From: DAOVRL01 sp964459805
GTDB taxonomy: Bacteria; Planctomycetota; Phycisphaerae; Sedimentisphaerales; Anaerobacaceae
Reading direction: 5' to 3'
DNA: 5,534 nucleotides
Assembly: GCA_964459805.1 (NCBI GenBank)
Contig: CAYWOD010000226.1
Location: 1-5,534, forward strand
Below are positions 5,238-5,534 of this stretch, piece after piece. The notes beneath the pieces are model-generated. The model worked only from the letters and a program-made list of their open reading frames with translations, did not search any database and was not told the DNA's origin. The stretch's first letter is position 1. Every line of letters begins with the position of its first letter. Position numbers and translations under genes: made by a program.

Positions 5238-5245
5238 TTTTTTTT
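5238..5245 (+). terminator. T8 tract downstream of the cupin gene
   Basis: A run of eight T follows CCCCCGGAAA about 120 bases after the cupin stop. It could act as an archaeal-style T-rich terminator for the cupin transcript. No hairpin precedes it, so support is weak. Confidence 0.25.
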
Positions 5246-5273
5246 CGATATTCCACGTAGGTTGAAGCAAAGG

Positions 5274-5345
5274 TAGCCCGGGGGAGATTCGAGCTCACGC
5301 CCAAGTCTCCAAAACCCACATCCTTGTCAACTAGACGACCGGATA
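5274..5345 (-). pseudogene. Degenerate tRNA, Gln(TTG)-like
   Basis: Read on the minus strand it keeps the order of a tRNA: damaged acceptor TATCCGG, spacer TC, D stem GTC/GAT with a TAGTTGACAAG loop, an anticodon arm with TTTTGGAG, T arm GTGAG-CTCGAAT-CTCCC, and acceptor CCGGGCT plus A. CCA is not encoded (A is followed by CCT). Faults: at most five acceptor pairs, one T-stem mismatch that a single base would restore (CTCAC), and C for T at the first T-loop position. The Gln reading (loop TTTTGGA, anticodon TTG) fits the acceptor end (T72, archaeal-like), but its anticodon stem hardly pairs. A shifted stem TGGGT/ACTTG pairs with wobbles and would give anticodon TGG (Pro). Either way it looks decayed rather than functional. 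Confidence 0.5.
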
Positions 5346-5534
5346 ACACTATGACTGATTCAAACAATCTATCGCGGAGCATTGAAACTCATCCACTCCG
5401 AAGAACAAGCAAAACATCCTCATACACCCTCTAGCGTAAACGATCCCCATGAATTACTGGCTACCGGTTATGATCGCAAAGTCGGAGCAGGCACTGGAGA
5501 GGGTGGGGTGAGGTCCTCCCAGCCTCTAGCCCTC
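5346..5534. other. Non-coding right end of the window
   Basis: Together with 5116-5273 this makes about 420 bases without a protein gene. A 27-codon frame starts at the ATG at 5351 and a 20-codon frame at about 5450, but neither has a ribosome binding site or a recognisable sequence. The last 40 bases are purine- then pyrimidine-rich (GAGAGGGTGGGG, then TCCTCCC). I see no RNA gene here. Confidence 0.4.

Noticed and set aside
5351..5434. Short frame MTDSNNLSRS... on the plus strand
   Set aside because: Only 27 codons, begins next to the tRNA relic, no ribosome binding site and no recognisable similarity.

Overview
The window looks like an AT-rich genomic island lying between two G+C-richer segments of ordinary chromosome. 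Hand counts on single 60-base lines give about 57% G+C inside the left-hand gene (121-180), 52% inside the right-hand gene (4921-4980) and 35% in the middle (3301-3360). Domain assignment is uncertain. The left gene is a bacterial-type ribonuclease PH with a Shine-Dalgarno-like GAGG. The tRNA-derived sequences look archaeal: a tRNA-Leu-like acceptor end (CCCCCGC-A-CCA) and a Gln-like tRNA remnant with U72. Most island genes have no clear ribosome binding site. I therefore call it a prokaryote of unresolved domain, with horizontal gene content.

Layout. Positions 1-406 hold the N-terminal part of rph on the minus strand, cut by the window edge. Positions 407-727 are non-coding. They carry the T-arm and acceptor 3' end of a tRNA-Leu-like gene whose acceptor side is expanded into CCCCA repeats, plus a T-rich minus-strand terminator candidate. 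Positions 728-933 are a decayed small gene, directly downstream of a single-pass membrane protein gene (939-1457, minus). A near-perfect palindrome lies in the divergent promoter region before a proteasome-like Ntn-hydrolase-fold protein (1607-2419, plus). Positions 2457-2552 hold a second, shorter relic of the same small gene. A protein with a calcineurin-phosphoesterase-like C-terminus follows (2660-3526, plus). It converges on a helix-hairpin-helix (HhH-GPD) DNA-glycosylase-like gene (3596-4435, minus).

At 4541-4591 a second, degenerate tRNA-Leu-like 3' end in the same orientation closes the AT-rich segment, ending at the same CCA as the first. After it comes a cupin gene (4759-5115, plus). 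A degenerate Gln-like tRNA lies on the minus strand (5274-5345), and the last 190 bases show no recognisable gene.

The direct repeat of a tRNA 3' end around AT-rich DNA is the classic footprint of integrase-mediated insertion, but no integrase is present and neither tRNA copy is intact. The island therefore looks old, decayed, or mobilised in trans. Its four main genes are not one operon and I cannot assign a joint function. Proteolysis-like, phosphoesterase-like and base-excision-like folds plus a surface protein would fit accessory or defence cargo, but that is speculation.
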